Shown one piece after another: positions 1 to 11,450 of a stretch of DNA of 64,000 nt (its first letter is position 1; each line of letters begins with the position of its first letter). The translations under genes were made by a program, and so were the position numbers. The stretch comes from Aphidius gifuensis (lineage: Eukaryota > Arthropoda > Insecta > Hymenoptera > Braconidae): assembly GCF_014905175.1 (NCBI RefSeq), contig NC_057790.1, forward strand, positions 4,650,001-4,714,000. The letters are read 5' to 3'. The notes beneath the pieces are model-generated. The model had not been told where the DNA came from and searched no databases. It saw only the letters and a program-made list of their open reading frames with translations.

Positions 1-148
1 GCGTTGGCCAACTGTGACATGCGTCAAGTTTGCATCCTGGTATAGACAAAGTGAAAGAGACAAACAAATATTGAATGAAAAGAAAAAAAAAAAAACCTTC
101 ATCTACAATCACAAAATTTTTCATTTTTATATTCTCATGGTTCTCAAG

Positions 149-166
149 AATAATAATAATAATAAT
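149..166. repeat. (AAT)n microsatellite
   Basis: About six uninterrupted AAT units, read directly from the sequence. Confidence 0.9.
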
Positions 167-1162
167 CAACTGAGGAAAAAAAACATCTCCTGCTGTTTTT
201 ATTTGATTTTGTTCTTCCGGATTTTTTTATGTATTTAATTTTTCATATATTATTGAATATAGATATTTTTTTTTCCTTTCTATACCAATATGTTAGGATT
301 TTGGAAAACGTGACTGAGTGCTAAAGATTTAGAATTTTCAACTAAACTGTTCGTCAAATATTTGTAATTCACTCGAGATCTTTTGTCCCCTTCCAAGTTT
401 CTCGGATCCTTACGAAAAAAAAAAAAAAAAATCCCTCATCTTTTTAGCACTTGAAGAGTCTCACTTCCGATGAATTCAAAAGCTCTCCCTATAACTGACG
501 GTCAATTATTGGCAAACCTTAGAGCTAAAGACCCTTTTTCGCTTCCCTTTTTTATTTTCGGAGAAAATAAAAAAATAATAAGTGTATGTACTTGCAATAG
601 TGGTGTACGTGACTTGAGCCGATCGGCTGAATGTTTGAAGCAAGAAATAAGATGCTTGTCGTATTCGGTACATATCTATATATGTAGATATCAGAAGAGA
701 AAATAAAAAAATATCAAAAAGAAAAAAAAAAATGCCGGAATTTCAACGTTGTAACGATAACACGCTGTTCTCTATCAGGCTCTCTCGTTGAAAGGATCCC
801 TCTCTGACTTTAGCTTTTAAGAGTGTACCTGGTTCGTCTTATCGAAAGGGTTATCGTTAACTTGGGTATGGATTTTTTTCTTTTTTCATTTTTTTTAATT
901 TTAAAAACCCTCTCTTCTTCATCTTCTTCTTCGTCTTCTATATACTCGAGGTAGAGGTACACACATATACCGCAATAGAGTTCCATCGATGGTTAATGTC
1001 CCGGTCGAAGAAGATCTGGCCATCGGTTTTTCATATATACCGTTACAGTCAAAGCCTGAGCTCAGAATCTATACAGCTATCGTCTTTAATCCGAGAAAGA
1101 AAGGACACGAGAAAAAGTGAGACAGTTGATTGTATATACATATTTATATACATTACAAACGT

Positions 1163-1183
1163 CGAAGAAGAAGAAGAAGAAGA
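1163..1183. repeat. (GAA)n microsatellite
   Basis: About seven GAA units on the plus strand. They read as a Glu or Lys run in two frames, which inflates the overlapping short ORFs. Confidence 0.9.
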
Positions 1184-1944
1184 TGAACATCATGTTATCA
1201 TCATCAGTGTATATAACGACATTTCGCACGTGGACGCCAATGTGCTTGCGAGTTCACAGCGAAAAAGTCTACTTGCGACTATCTAGCAATAATCAACATG
1301 AAGAAAAAAAAACAAGCAAGTGAAAAAAAAAAAAAAAAAACTTGTGTGAGGATGAATAAATAATGAAAAAGAAAAAAACAAAAAAAAAAAAATTGTTTGA
1401 ATATAAAGTCGACGGTGGTAGATGGTTCCACATGAAAATGTCGTGTGTTGGTTAGAAAAATATTGTTGGAGTTTACATACGTTATCTGATCACAAAATAA
1501 GGCTACCTTGAATGAGATGAATGCCTTCACATGTTTCTTGCACTTGTCTAGGCATATCCCTGCCCTGCTTTTCGTCTTATCACAACAAGTTTTGCCCTTT
1601 TCTGGGTGACTGGCCTTTCTGGATATATTTACTATACAGATTGTATAAATAGATTTTTTTATTTATTTATACATATAGTTCAGGTAGAAATTTTGAGTTG
1701 GTTCGATGTTGAATAAATTGAAGTTTAAATTGACGTCAACAATTTTACGGGTCAAATAATTTGATAGTAATTAGGTCGATGTGTTAATTAATTTTTTTAC
1801 TTTATAAAAAATTACATCGTTGACTTTTTTAAAATGCTCTTTTATCGTTTTGCTTTTATAATTTTTTAATTTTCATTTTACAGAAATATTAATTTTTTAT
1901 TTTTTGAATTACTGTTGCAGAATGCAGATGCGATATGAATTTCA

Positions 1945-2001
1945 ATGGAACAAGTGGACGACGACATTGATTTAAAACTTTCGTCATCAATGACAATAGT
2001 G
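1945..2001 (+). CDS. Candidate first coding exon (5' part non-coding from 1921)
   Basis: A T-rich acceptor ending TTGCAG at 1920 opens an exon whose three frames all stop quickly, except from the ATG at 1945. From there 19 codons run open (MEQVDDDIDLKLSSSMTIV) to a good donor, G|GTGAGT, at 2002. This reads as 5'UTR plus translation start, leaving in phase 0. Two upstream ATGs in the exon (1922 and 1928, same frame) would be short uORFs. The 8178-8282 candidate also enters in phase 0, so the two can be joined without a frame break. I do not recognise the peptide; it is acidic and then Ser/Thr-rich. It could equally be a non-coding exon or a chance pairing of splice-like sites in AT-rich DNA. 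Confidence 0.3.
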
Positions 2002-2308
2002 GTGAGTTTAGAAATTTTATTTAACAATTTAATTTTAATTTTTTCATTTGCATATCATTTTGTCAAATTTTCAAGTCATTTGAACTTTGCGTATTGTTCT
2101 TTCGTGTTTATATATATTTTTTTTTAAAAAGCATCAAAACAAGCATATATACGAGCAAAAAACCATGTGCAAGTCCATAATTTATTGCATTTTTGAAAAT
2201 TCGTGTGCACCATCTATTAACCAGCCATCTCGTGCACTTATCTCGGTATATGCGATAAGGATATATATGCTGTTGCGGATACGGTTTAAACGCGCGATGG
2301 CCTCCTGT

Positions 2309-2316
2309 TATAAAAG
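2309..2316 (+). promoter_or_regulatory. TATA-box-like motif in a GC-richer patch
   Basis: TATAAAAG sits between the relatively GC-rich stretches CGCGCGATGG and CCTCGACCCTGG, which is unusual here because most TATA-like strings in the window lie in pure AT DNA. A TCAGCA initiator-like string lies about 45 bases downstream, farther than the usual spacing of about 30. No coding start follows nearby, so this is only a possible core promoter. Confidence 0.2.
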
Positions 2317-5300
2317 AGTTCCTCGACCCTGGCCTACACGACCTTGAATTCCTTCAGCAGCCCAAAACGACCAGGTCTGCATTATCAAACTCAGGACACA
2401 ATAAGAAAGAGTGAAAGAAACTAAAAATTTATAAATTATTATTAAAAGAATAAAAAATCATATAAATTGTAAAAACAAATTAATATATATATATAATTTA
2501 AAGAAATTGTCAAACTTGGAGAGTTTCTGGCTGGGTCTGCTGGGACGCAGTTGATCGATGAGTAGTACTAATTTAACGAGATATAAATAAAGTCTCATTT
2601 TGAAAAGATTCACGTCTTTTCAACGCATGAATATGCGGGTTTTCAGAGTGAAAAGTATATGTGTCTGCATGTGTATGTGTGTGTGATATGCCAAGATGCT
2701 CGTTTCAGAATGACAAGTTCATTTTATTAAGACGCGTTTGCAGACCGCATTATGGTCCTCGCGTGTTATTCGCGGTTGCCTGTGACCTGGTCTCCCTTGC
2801 TTCTTTTGGTCTCACTTATATATTATATTTTTTTTTTTCCTCCTCTCTCTATTCATGGACACGTACGTGTACGTATATATATACACACGTCCATTACCCA
2901 GGGTGAAGCGTGATCACGAGGGCGCGAGTATGCACTCGCAAACAGCCGAGATCTCGCTGATCCTACTTGTGCATATATATATAGTCAGTGAGGTTCATAC
3001 AATATACACAAGAAAAAGCAAAAAAAAAAACAAAAAAATAAATTTAAAAAACAAAAAACGAACGCATATATACTGTACGCGCCGAGTGTGAACGGATATG
3101 TCGCTTTCTTTGATGCCTCCGTCTCTCTTGTCTTGTTTTTTTATTTTTTTCTATTTTTCAATGCTTCTTTATTACGCACATCTTCAAGACATTTCTGTCT
3201 TCACATCGTAATACAACGAATGACATTTATCCATCTATTCGTCTTTGTATATAAAGTGGATTGTAGTCTTATATTCATTTCTTCAATTTATTTTATATAT
3301 ATTTTTATCACTGAAAAATTTAATTATACTGATGCGTCATCCTTGGTTATTATTATATCTCACTTTAATAATCATTGTAGAGTGGTTAAGGCATTTTTAA
3401 ATTCGATTGGTATGTTGTATAATTTATATATAGCCAGCAATCATCACCTAATTACAGCAAGTCTTCCTTGAGCATAATACAGCATTCCATTATTATACCA
3501 GTCAGCGGCTAATGTGGCCCAGATTACTGACCTACACTTCCAACAGTTGTAAAGTTGTCATAAGTAATAAAATATGAACAAACACATTCATTCATTATAA
3601 GAAAAAAAAAAAAAACATTAATCATTTAAAAGCAATAAACTGTCTAGGAAAATGACACCCAAGCATCACATAAAAAAGTTGATTGTCTGCTTTGCATATA
3701 TAGTCAGTTATTGCCTACAAAAAACAACGATGAGCTTGTGTATATGCCAAAACATTGTCGTCATTTTACGAGGATATTCAACAACAAGGAATGTTTTCAT
3801 TCCTCTTCAATTCTCTAGTCAGTCAACCACAACAATTTTCCATAAGCGTGAAATCTCAAGCATGAACAATATCCATGGGTTTTAATAGATATAATAATGA
3901 CAAAGTGAAAAACCGGTTATTCAGCAATATGGCACGCTGATTTTTAATATATACATTATTGATGATAACAACTTATGGATAACCAAGTTTTTCACAATTA
4001 TTGTTATTTCATTATTTGTAACAAACATTAATATAAAAATATATAAAATATTACGTGGATCAACGCATCTTTGGTATGCAAAATTTATCATCACATTTTT
4101 ATATTCATATATGTAAATTGTTTATACAATTTTTCCCTTTTGCAATGTTAAAAATTCCGTGGAAAATAATTTCAAGTGTATATGAATTTAGGATAAAAAT
4201 CAACCAAAAGATTTTGAATATGAAGAAAAAGCGCGTGCCAGTAATTTTTTTTCTTGGGCAGGTTTACTTAGCGGTCTTTCTTCTATTACAACGACTACTA
4301 TGTACCGATCTAACACACAGTAAAAGAGATGAAGAAAAAAAATAGTTGGATAAATTGAATGTATAGAAAAAAAAAAAGATAGAGAAAAAGAAAGAGAAAG
4401 AGAAGTACAGTAAGATGAACACACAGCATTGGCCGTGACTCCTGCCAGAGATCTCTTCGACATCGATGGATCAACGACCCCAGTATACCACATTGCTTGA
4501 AATTACTATATACGTTACCAGGATTATCCCGTAGTTTACCGATTCTATGATTCATGTACTGTGCGGTGGGGTCATCCAGTACAGAAAATACTTGAATAAG
4601 AAAACAATAATATAAAAAATAAATAAAAAATAATAGAAACAAACACAGAACGTGACAAAAATGATAAAATAATAACAATATCCATGAATATAATTTTTCT
4701 ACATGTCAAATCATTGTAAAAACATGTCATATTATTTGCTGATATATACAGCCATACATGAGAGTCATATATAAAATTACTGTGATAGTATATTCATTGA
4801 ATAATCGTGGTATATCAGATGGATCGATATGACGTTGAGAGGTCAAAGGGCCCACTAACTCTTGGTAACAATATACGTGCAAGCTATATCTTCTCCAATT
4901 GTGTATCTCTTTTTTTTCTTTCGTCAACTGCATATTGGCTTAAAACATATCATTCAAACTGGACTTTGATGTTTACTGTCACACAGATACATCGTAAATG
5001 CATTAGTTCAACAGCTATATATACAATATATAATATACAAAACTAATAATAAAATGTTATTATCGATAAATTTTCATTCGTCAATATTGTAACATGAGTT
5101 TACCATTAAAATTGAATTGAAAATTAAATTCAAATATGATTGTAAAATAAATTTTTGATATGCAATTTAAATACAAATGATTATTATAATATATAAATAG
5201 GTCTTGATATAACTTCTTCAGTAGTCAAGTACGTAAAAATAAAAAAAAACTAAAAAAGAAGATATTTCAAAAGAGTTCCACAGGTGGTCTCATTTTCCAA

Positions 5301-5712
5301 CGAGACTACTAAAGATTTGCACGTTTACTTTACTTTTCTATCCTGGGATCAATACATTTACCCCAGATGGTTTCACAACGGATCTTGAGACTATATTTTT
5401 TGTGTTTGATCTAGTCAACTGCCATGTGAATAAAGCAAGATTAAAATACACCTATATATGTATATAAGAATATATATTCTTATGGTTACAACATTTACAC
5501 GTAGATATATCATAAGTTTATATAAAAGAAAAAGATCCAAGACTACTATCTAGGCAGTATATACAGACACTGACGAATCATTGCAATTAATAAAATGTTT
5601 CCCTGCTTATTGTCGTGTGGCTACTTGGTTATGCTACCCTTTTCACGGTGGCCAAACACATGGTTATAAATGTATATTTGTGTATAAATTTATATATGCA
5701 TACAAAAGCTGT

Positions 5713-5925
5713 ATGAGAGGTGAACCAACTCAGTCAGATTTACCAACCACAAGACTCGTTGTGGCTTATACTAGTAGCTCTATCAGAGAAGGATTTTGCG
5801 GATTCAAACAACAACAACAACAATAACAGCAACAGCAACAACACACAAACCAGTATAAACAGCCACACGAGTGGCTTTTCAATGGACACGTATTAATTGA
5901 GCCGGTTCGTAGGACTGGCATTAGT
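5713..5925 (+). pseudogene. Possible polyglutamine-containing coding remnant with one in-frame TAA
   Basis: From the ATG at 5713 a frame runs 37 codons into five CAA codons and then hits TAA at 5824-5826. The same frame continues with alternating CAG and CAA codons for five more glutamines and then non-repetitive sequence for 28 codons, to a TGA at 5926. One C-to-T change would explain the interruption, so this could be a decayed exon, a polymorphic stop or a sequencing error. Against coding: any (CAA)n microsatellite gives Gln in one frame, and there are no clear splice sites. I do not recognise the flanking peptide. Confidence 0.2.
5807..5841 (+). repeat. (CAA/CAG)n microsatellite
   Basis: CAA units, a single TAA, then mixed CAG/CAA units. 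On the complementary strand it reads as a cysteine run. Confidence 0.9.
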
Positions 5926-5983
5926 TGATGTCCTCGTGTCGAGTTTCTACTATAGCGATTGTTCCAAGCTCTGTAGCCCTCAC

Positions 5984-6025
5984 TTGTGATTCTTTCATGA
6001 GCATCACAGAAACTGATAACATAAA
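5984..6025 (-). CDS. Candidate small internal exon, minus strand
   Basis: Reading the minus strand, a very strong acceptor (over 30 nearly pure pyrimidines ending CTTTTAG) precedes a GC-richer stretch at 6025. A plausible donor, CACAA|GTGAGG, follows 42 bases later. The exon is open in two frames. One of these enters in phase 1, which fits the phase left by the 11451-11463 first exon on the same strand (A plus TT gives Ile). In that frame the sequence stays open beyond the donor to 5766, ending in a cysteine run made by the CAA repeat, so an unspliced reading is also possible. The peptide is not recognised. Poly(T) followed by TAG is common in this window, which limits confidence. Confidence 0.25.
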
Positions 6026-6047
6026 CTAAAAGAAAAAAATAAAACAA

Positions 6048-8177
6048 AAAAAAAAAAAAAAACCCTCAGACACACATGAATCTTCTAGTTTTATTCAACA
6101 ATGATGTGGATATATTAAAAGCATGGAAATCCATTGCCTATTATCTTTAAACACATCATCATCCTCATACATGGAATGTTTCATATGCAAATTTAGGTCT
6201 GTATTAGTATATGGGTATTTATTGTGTTGTTGAAGTATATAAATAAACATGCTACTTCATTATTATCATCATCAGCAACATCAGCATCATCATATAAACC
6301 ATTGGTTTGTCTCTATATACTTAATGCCATCATCCACAAATTTATTTTAAATTTGTATATTTATTCCAGGTTAAAATAACAATTGGTATATAATGTACAA
6401 CTTGTGTTTTATTTTTTTTATTTTTTGTTGGCTTGTCCAACATCCGGATTCATCAGACTTTTAATATTCTAATGGATCTGCCACTCGACTGGCCTAAAAG
6501 CCCAGCTATATATATATATATTTTTCAAAAAGCAAAGATTAAAGTAACACAAAAAATTAGATAAAGAAAAAAAAAATAATAAAAATACAAAATAAGAAGC
6601 ACAGACTGTGGGTTGTAGCTGTCTATACTCTTTGGTGAAAGTTGGCTGATGAAATTGAGACTCTGGTTATACTACAAGGATACATCTTATGGTAAAACAA
6701 GAGACCCAATAACAAAGGGGTCCACTCAATGAGATTCAAATAGTCAGGATAAAAAAAAATATATATTAAGGATTAAATTCAATGAGCAACTGAGAAAGTA
6801 ATTTTGAATATATATTGATACATGAGTTTGCCCATGACTTGTCATTTACATTGGTATAAATCTTGTTGGTATTGAATAAACATGTGTAACACAACCATTA
6901 AAAATTTAAGGAATTAAAAAGGTGTTCATTCAAATGATGCCACATTAAATCATATAATTTTTATCATTCACATGAAATTCATGCTTTAACAAAAAGAAAA
7001 ATAATCATGATAAAAATTTCAACGAATAAAACGCAGACTCTTTTGAAGAAGTTTGTATAAATACATATAGATAGATGTGATGTCTTGTGTAGATTTTCAA
7101 AGCAATACAACGAGTAGTAGTTTTGTGGCAAGCCAACCGAGAATACATATACAACCAACCAAAAAGACGAATGTAGATCAAAGATGTGATTTATTTTACG
7201 ATCGTATGCACGCAAGTTTGGTTTATTTTATTTATTATTTTTTCTTTTGTCAGCTCAATATATATATTTTTATTTGTGATACAAGTAGAGCATTTTTTTT
7301 TTAGAATATAAATGAATAGAAAGTTAAAAAAATATATAAAAAAATTTTATCTTTTTATTGATTAATAGAATAAATGAATGAAATATTTTTGATTGTCGTG
7401 TGGTCATATTGACAAGTGCATGGCTTGAGTTGCATCAAGATGTGCATTATATGGCGCTGAAATAAACGTGACATGAAAGCCAAATTGAGTAACAGAGAAA
7501 ATAAAAAAATATTTGACTTTTGAATTTGGAGATTGGCTCTTGCTAGCATCAGCAACATTCGAGTATGTATGTATAAATGAAGAAGCCTGAAAGACAGTAG
7601 CTTTGCAAACGTAACAACAGTTGATCTTTTAAACTGATCAGATTTTCATTGGTCATGATCTTAACTTCCGTAATGTATAAAATTGTCCTTGGTATTGGTA
7701 TATATATCTTGTATTCGTATCATTATGTTTGATCATTTTAAAATGACCTCCTACATGGCAATGCTGATTGCATTTATATCTGTAAGATATTCTCATTCGA
7801 ATATGGACAGTTGGGTGGGTTATATCAATGCCAAAGCGAGACATCGATCAAATCGCTTGCTAATTTTGAATAGGTGCTCGTTTAGGAATGAAGCATAACC
7901 AGAGGTCTTCCTCTCAGAGATTGGTTCGTTGTTTTCTTTTGTCCTGTATACATACAAATTCTGTCTGGCTTTTTTTTTTTTTTTTTTTTGTTCTTCCAAA
8001 ATATAATATAATATTATATATTGCTGATAATCATTCGCCAAAAAAAAATTCTCTATATACTTGCTGAAACGAATTTTTGAGTTGAAGCAAATTTTGACCT
8101 TTTGGTGATTTTTTATCATTTAAAATGAAAAAGAAAATAAAACAAAAAAAGTTTTCTTTTTTTTTTTTCCATTTCAG
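6048..8177. other. AT-rich non-coding DNA
   Basis: Dominated by TA-rich sequence, TCATCA-type runs near 6262-6295 and poly(A)/poly(T) tracts. I find no reading frame with supporting splice or composition evidence. Confidence 0.6.
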
Positions 8178-8282
8178 TTGATACAGCTTGGTTGTCTGTA
8201 TTGTCTGCGAACAGAGGTCAAATCGATTTCACCCAAAATTGAAGATAAAGTTTATGGGTTTGTAGGCAACCCCAGGTCAGGC
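8178..8282 (+). CDS. Candidate internal exon, 35 codons, phase 0 to 0
   Basis: A long T tract ending CCATTTCAG at 8177 is followed by exactly 35 open codons (LIQLGCLYCLRTEVKSISPK, then 15 more) and a near-consensus donor, GGC|GTAAGT, at 8283. The other two frames contain stops. Length and phase make it a clean cassette exon that could follow the 1945-2001 candidate. Local GC is clearly above the flanks. I do not recognise the sequence: it has two cysteines three residues apart near the start and a Lys/Gly/Pro-rich second half. A chance open frame of this length is possible, so the call rests mainly on the pair of good splice sites. Confidence 0.4.
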
Positions 8283-8460
8283 GTAAGTCTTATACTTGTC
8301 GTGTCTTATTATTATTTTTTTCATTTATCTTTTTGTTACTGTCTCTGTCACAAGGCCAATGTCCGAAACTCTTCACACTTTTGATTGTATTGGTAAGCCT
8401 TTTTTTTTCGTTTGAGTAACACCGAGTATTTTTTTTTTTTATTTTTTATTTTCTTATTTA

Positions 8461-8716
8461 TCATCTTCGTCTTGTGTCGCTCTGGTTGCGCGAAGCCAAA
8501 GCAAATCTTAAACCTTTTCTTAGTAGGCTGGCGCATTTCACACGTGTCAATCGAAGTAAAGATTTACCGTCACTGGTTTCTTGGGTGTACACACATTGGC
8601 TTGAAGCAACGTAACATATACTGGGTAACCCGTCTCCCCTTCGTAAATCAATCGGTCTGGTCACCTTCACAAGTCTTTTCGGACCAAACGTCGTACGAGA
8701 AACGATCGGAAACAAT
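8461..8716 (-). CDS. Candidate terminal (or internal) exon, basic protein end
   Basis: On the minus strand an acceptor, GATTTGCTTCCACAG, ends at 8717. From it 84 codons run open to a TGA at 8461-8463, in a stretch much richer in G+C than the DNA either side. The peptide is strongly basic, with many Arg/Lys, and ends in an RNQSDTRRR tail. I recognise no family. Internal donors G|GTAAAT (exon end 8568) and AAG|GTGACC would make it an internal exon instead. The exon enters needing two bases from the previous exon, which is what the 29204-29261 candidate leaves (AG plus A gives Arg). The plus strand is also open across this region (8412-8843), so part of the openness reflects base composition rather than coding. 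Confidence 0.3.
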
Positions 8717-8961
8717 CTGTGGAAGCAAATCGGATCAACCAATTCAACGACTGTTATTTATTTATTTGATATTTTTTTTTTCATTCACTCGTTTAATGAC
8801 GAGAACAGAAAACACAAGAAATAAATTTAACAAAAAAAAATAAATAAATAAAATAATGTTTGACTGCTGGTTTGTTTTGTGAGATGGTATACAGAAAGAA
8901 AATAAGAACAAAATGGGTGAGAGAAATATTATTATAGAACCAATGAATCATCGATTCTCAA

Positions 8962-9180
8962 CTAGAGATATCGAACAACAACATACAATGTTATACAAAG
9001 AGCCAATTTTATCATAAAGAATAATAAAAGACGCCCTGCTATTTCTGATACTCTTTGACTTTTGACGGACATCCGAGAGTCATCTTGTGTGATGGAAAAC
9101 GAGTATATAGCTGATATTCGATTCTCTCGCGCGCAAAGGCTCGTTAGCTGATCAACGCCCGTTGTCGACACTCGAACCTG
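8962..9180 (-). CDS. Candidate exon with C-terminal hydrophobic segment
   Basis: Minus strand, after an AATTTGCAG acceptor-like site, 72 codons are open to a TAG. The first two thirds are polar and GC-richer than the surroundings. The last third has a membrane-like run, LLLFFMIKLALCITLYVVV, near the end. No ATG opens the frame (a TAA lies just upstream), so it needs an upstream exon. The pyrimidine tract before the acceptor is poor. It overlaps the cysteine-containing ORF at 9144-9329 in another frame, so at most one of the two is likely to be real. Confidence 0.2.
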   Translation of the reverse strand, partial: QVRVSTTGVDQLTSLCARENRISAIYSFSITQDDSRMSVKSQRVSEIAGRLLLFFMIKLALCITLYVVVRYL

Positions 9181-9329
9181 CAAATTCCGTTAGGAATTTT
9201 CTTCACGTTCCCACAATATATACACAAGATACTATGAAACCCACCAAAGGATATGCCGGAAAAAAAAAACAATAATAAAAAAAAAAGAGAAAGAGCGAGA
9301 AAAGTGGACACAGAAAGTTGCCTGTACAT
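9144..9329 (-). CDS. Candidate small secreted cysteine-containing peptide, 61 aa
   Basis: An ATG at 9329 on the minus strand opens a complete 61-codon frame ending TAA. The first 25 or so residues are strongly hydrophobic (Leu/Phe-rich, signal-peptide-like). The mature part carries four cysteines in a C-x2-C ... C-x3-C arrangement (CIYC, then CRFEC) with several basic residues. This is the layout of many short secreted insect peptides, but no family is recognisable from four cysteines. Caution: the Phe-rich part of the leader comes from a T homopolymer, and no conserved core promoter is evident. Alternative: a non-coding frame overlapping the 8962-9180 candidate. Confidence 0.2.
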   Translation of the reverse strand: MYRQLSVSTFLALSLFFLLLFFFSGISFGGFHSILCIYCGNVKKIPNGICRFECRQRALIS

Positions 9330-10860
9330 AAAAGATCTTGGGTGTGTGATATGTTGGTCATTCTCATCAATGATGATGATGGTGGTGGTGGTTTTTTAAA
9401 TTTATTTTATTTTTTTTTTCATTAAAATACTACTTGTTTAAATTCATTTATGTTTATCAACAATAATAATTTTTTACTTTTTAAATTTACAATTATTTTT
9501 CTATAATATAATATTTTTTTGAAATGAAAAACACATTCACTTTTAATTATTTTTCTTTGGATGATTATAATCTTTTATTTTTTGTTGCCGTTATCTTGGC
9601 AAAAATAACGGATGCTTTTGCCATGTAAAGAGAAAGACCGTCAACTAGCTAGTTGTCGTTGTCGCTGTCGTTGTCTTCATCGTATCCAATCAACATTGAA
9701 ACTCTTCTACTCGGTTTTATCTATTCATGTGGGGCTTTACAAAGTGTTAATGAAACCTGGGCCTGGTTGCCTAGTTATATATATCGCGTCATGTATTTCT
9801 TTACTCTCAAGGGACACATATTAAAAAATAAAAAAAAGTTACTTTATACCTTGTTTTTCTATTTTTTTTTTTTTTTTGTGTTAATAAATTCAAGCATGTC
9901 TCATTTAGAAATGCATTGTTGGATATATTTAAATTTTCAAAATCACCTGTTATTAAATTATTTATTTTATATTTTTTTTAATGTTCTTTGTGAGTGAGCT
10001 GTATATTGATAGTTAATGAACAAGTTAAGAAAAAATAAATAAATGTATACAGGTATATATAATCCTCGCCTTGAAGGTGTATGCTAAATGTTCACACAAA
10101 AAACATACTTATACATGTATTTATGAATCTGTATAGAAAACTAAGAAGTTGTGTATGCTGGCGTATAAAAGTGCATAAAAGATTGCTATCCCAGTTTCAT
10201 ATAGGCCATCTTGGTGTATATTTTAGCGTTATCTTTAACATCCCCCAAGCACACTTTTCAAAAAATTCTAGGCCTCGTCATTTTTACCAAAATAATATGT
10301 CTTATGATAAAAAAAATATGAAAAAAAAAAAAAAAAAAGAAACCTTCATCATTGCTTTTTTGAATTTTTCCTATTTTTTTTTTTGATTATACTGTAGCTA
10401 TATACTTGACTTTATAAACTGTATATAGTGAGTATGTATTTTAAAAGTAATTTGCCACTCACACCTCAGTTGGAATAAAAAAACAATTGTGTCATAAAGA
10501 TGTTGCTTGCGATACGTTTTAAATTAAACTAAAAAAAAAAAGAAAAGCTTTTTGCTATTTTTTTTTTTGTTTGATCGAGTGAGTTGCTTTTGATATACAT
10601 GTTAATAAACTCATGACATTAGACAGATGTCTTTTCTGGAACATTTAAAATTACTTAATGATAATAAGTGATTTACCATTATTTGTCTATAAATTATTTA
10701 ATATTAATTATTATTGACATGCTAACCAGTGAGAGGAAAACAAGTATATACCATTAATTATTTTAAAAATCAATTTGACTGTAATTAAATGAAGACATTG
10801 TTGATACGGTTTTGAATATTTGACACGTAATATGTGATAAACATTTGAATCAAATGATTT
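9330..10860. other. AT-rich non-coding DNA
   Basis: Contains a GAT/GGT microsatellite at 9370-9392 and long T runs near 9860. Frames at 9653-9997 and 10081-10386 are driven by T- or A-rich low-complexity sequence. I see no supportable gene. Confidence 0.55.
9370..9392. repeat. (GAT)n(GGT)n microsatellite
   Basis: Four GAT-type units followed by four GGT-type units, read directly. Confidence 0.85.
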
Positions 10861-11084
10861 GATTCGCTGTTGATGGGGAATTTTTCGACCAACCAGCGCG
10901 CGCTACGAAAAAAAAAAAACTATAATGTAACCAAAATATTATGTAAACGAGCCTTTAGTTTTTACTGCCCCCTGCGATACATAAAAAAAAAAAAACAAAC
11001 CAACCGGCATAAATCCTCGTGATAGACGTAATAAATATTACTCCGACTTGAGATATTAATTGTTGTTAAATAATTTCAGTGAAT

Positions 11085-11187
11085 ATTATAAAGTGATATA
11101 AAAACTGTAGTGATTTTCGTGACGAATTTACTGATCTATTTATTATTACGTATCAATAATTTTTTAATACTAAAATCATTGTTTAAA
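11085..11187. repeat. Diverged direct duplication, copy 1 (494-bp offset)
   Basis: The stretch beginning ATTATAAAG and containing GTAGTGATTTTCGTGACGAAT matches 11579-11684, where the corresponding string reads GTAGTGGTTTTCGCGACGAAT. Both copies end in ATTGTTTAAAA. The copies are clearly homologous but differ by substitutions and small indels. Confidence 0.75.
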
Positions 11188-11450
11188 AAAAAAACTTTTG
11201 TGATTTTTTTTAATGCTGGAAGTTTATTATTAAAATTTGTAATTAACAAATATTGGTGTTGTGTTTGTAAAATAATATTTGAAAACATTTAATTTAATGA
11301 TTTTATCAAAATTCGGTGGAAAATTTTATATGCTCTAGGGCAAATTGTATGTGTTGGTTTTTGTTGATATTTTTTTTTTTTTTTTTTGGCCCTTTGGCGG
11401 CCATGATAATGAAAAAAACAATAGGCACCCAAAATAATAGCATGACTCAC

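Larger units (their letters stand above)
1..1920. other. Intergenic or intronic AT-rich DNA
   Basis: I see no supportable gene here. The stretch holds an (AAT)n run at 149-166, pyrimidine-rich CTT/CTTCTT DNA around 910-945, and a (GAA)n run at 1163-1183, with several homopolymer A runs. Short open frames exist on both strands, but none has splice context or composition that separates it from background. A T-rich acceptor at the right edge (1901-1920) leads into the exon candidate at 1921. Confidence 0.6.
2002..5983. other. Intron-like AT-rich DNA with a slightly GC-richer patch
   Basis: The patch at about 2200-2400 and 2700-2960 has more C+G than its surroundings, and includes the TATAAAAG motif listed separately. 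The rest is AT-rich with TA-type microsatellites. ORFs at 3088-3471 and 4310-4678 are T/A-rich and low complexity, and I do not call them. The polyglutamine-like frame at 5713-5925 is listed separately. Confidence 0.5.

Noticed and set aside
4310..4678. 122-codon minus-strand frame
   Set aside because: Leu/Phe/Tyr-rich ends come from AT runs; no coding-like codon pattern.
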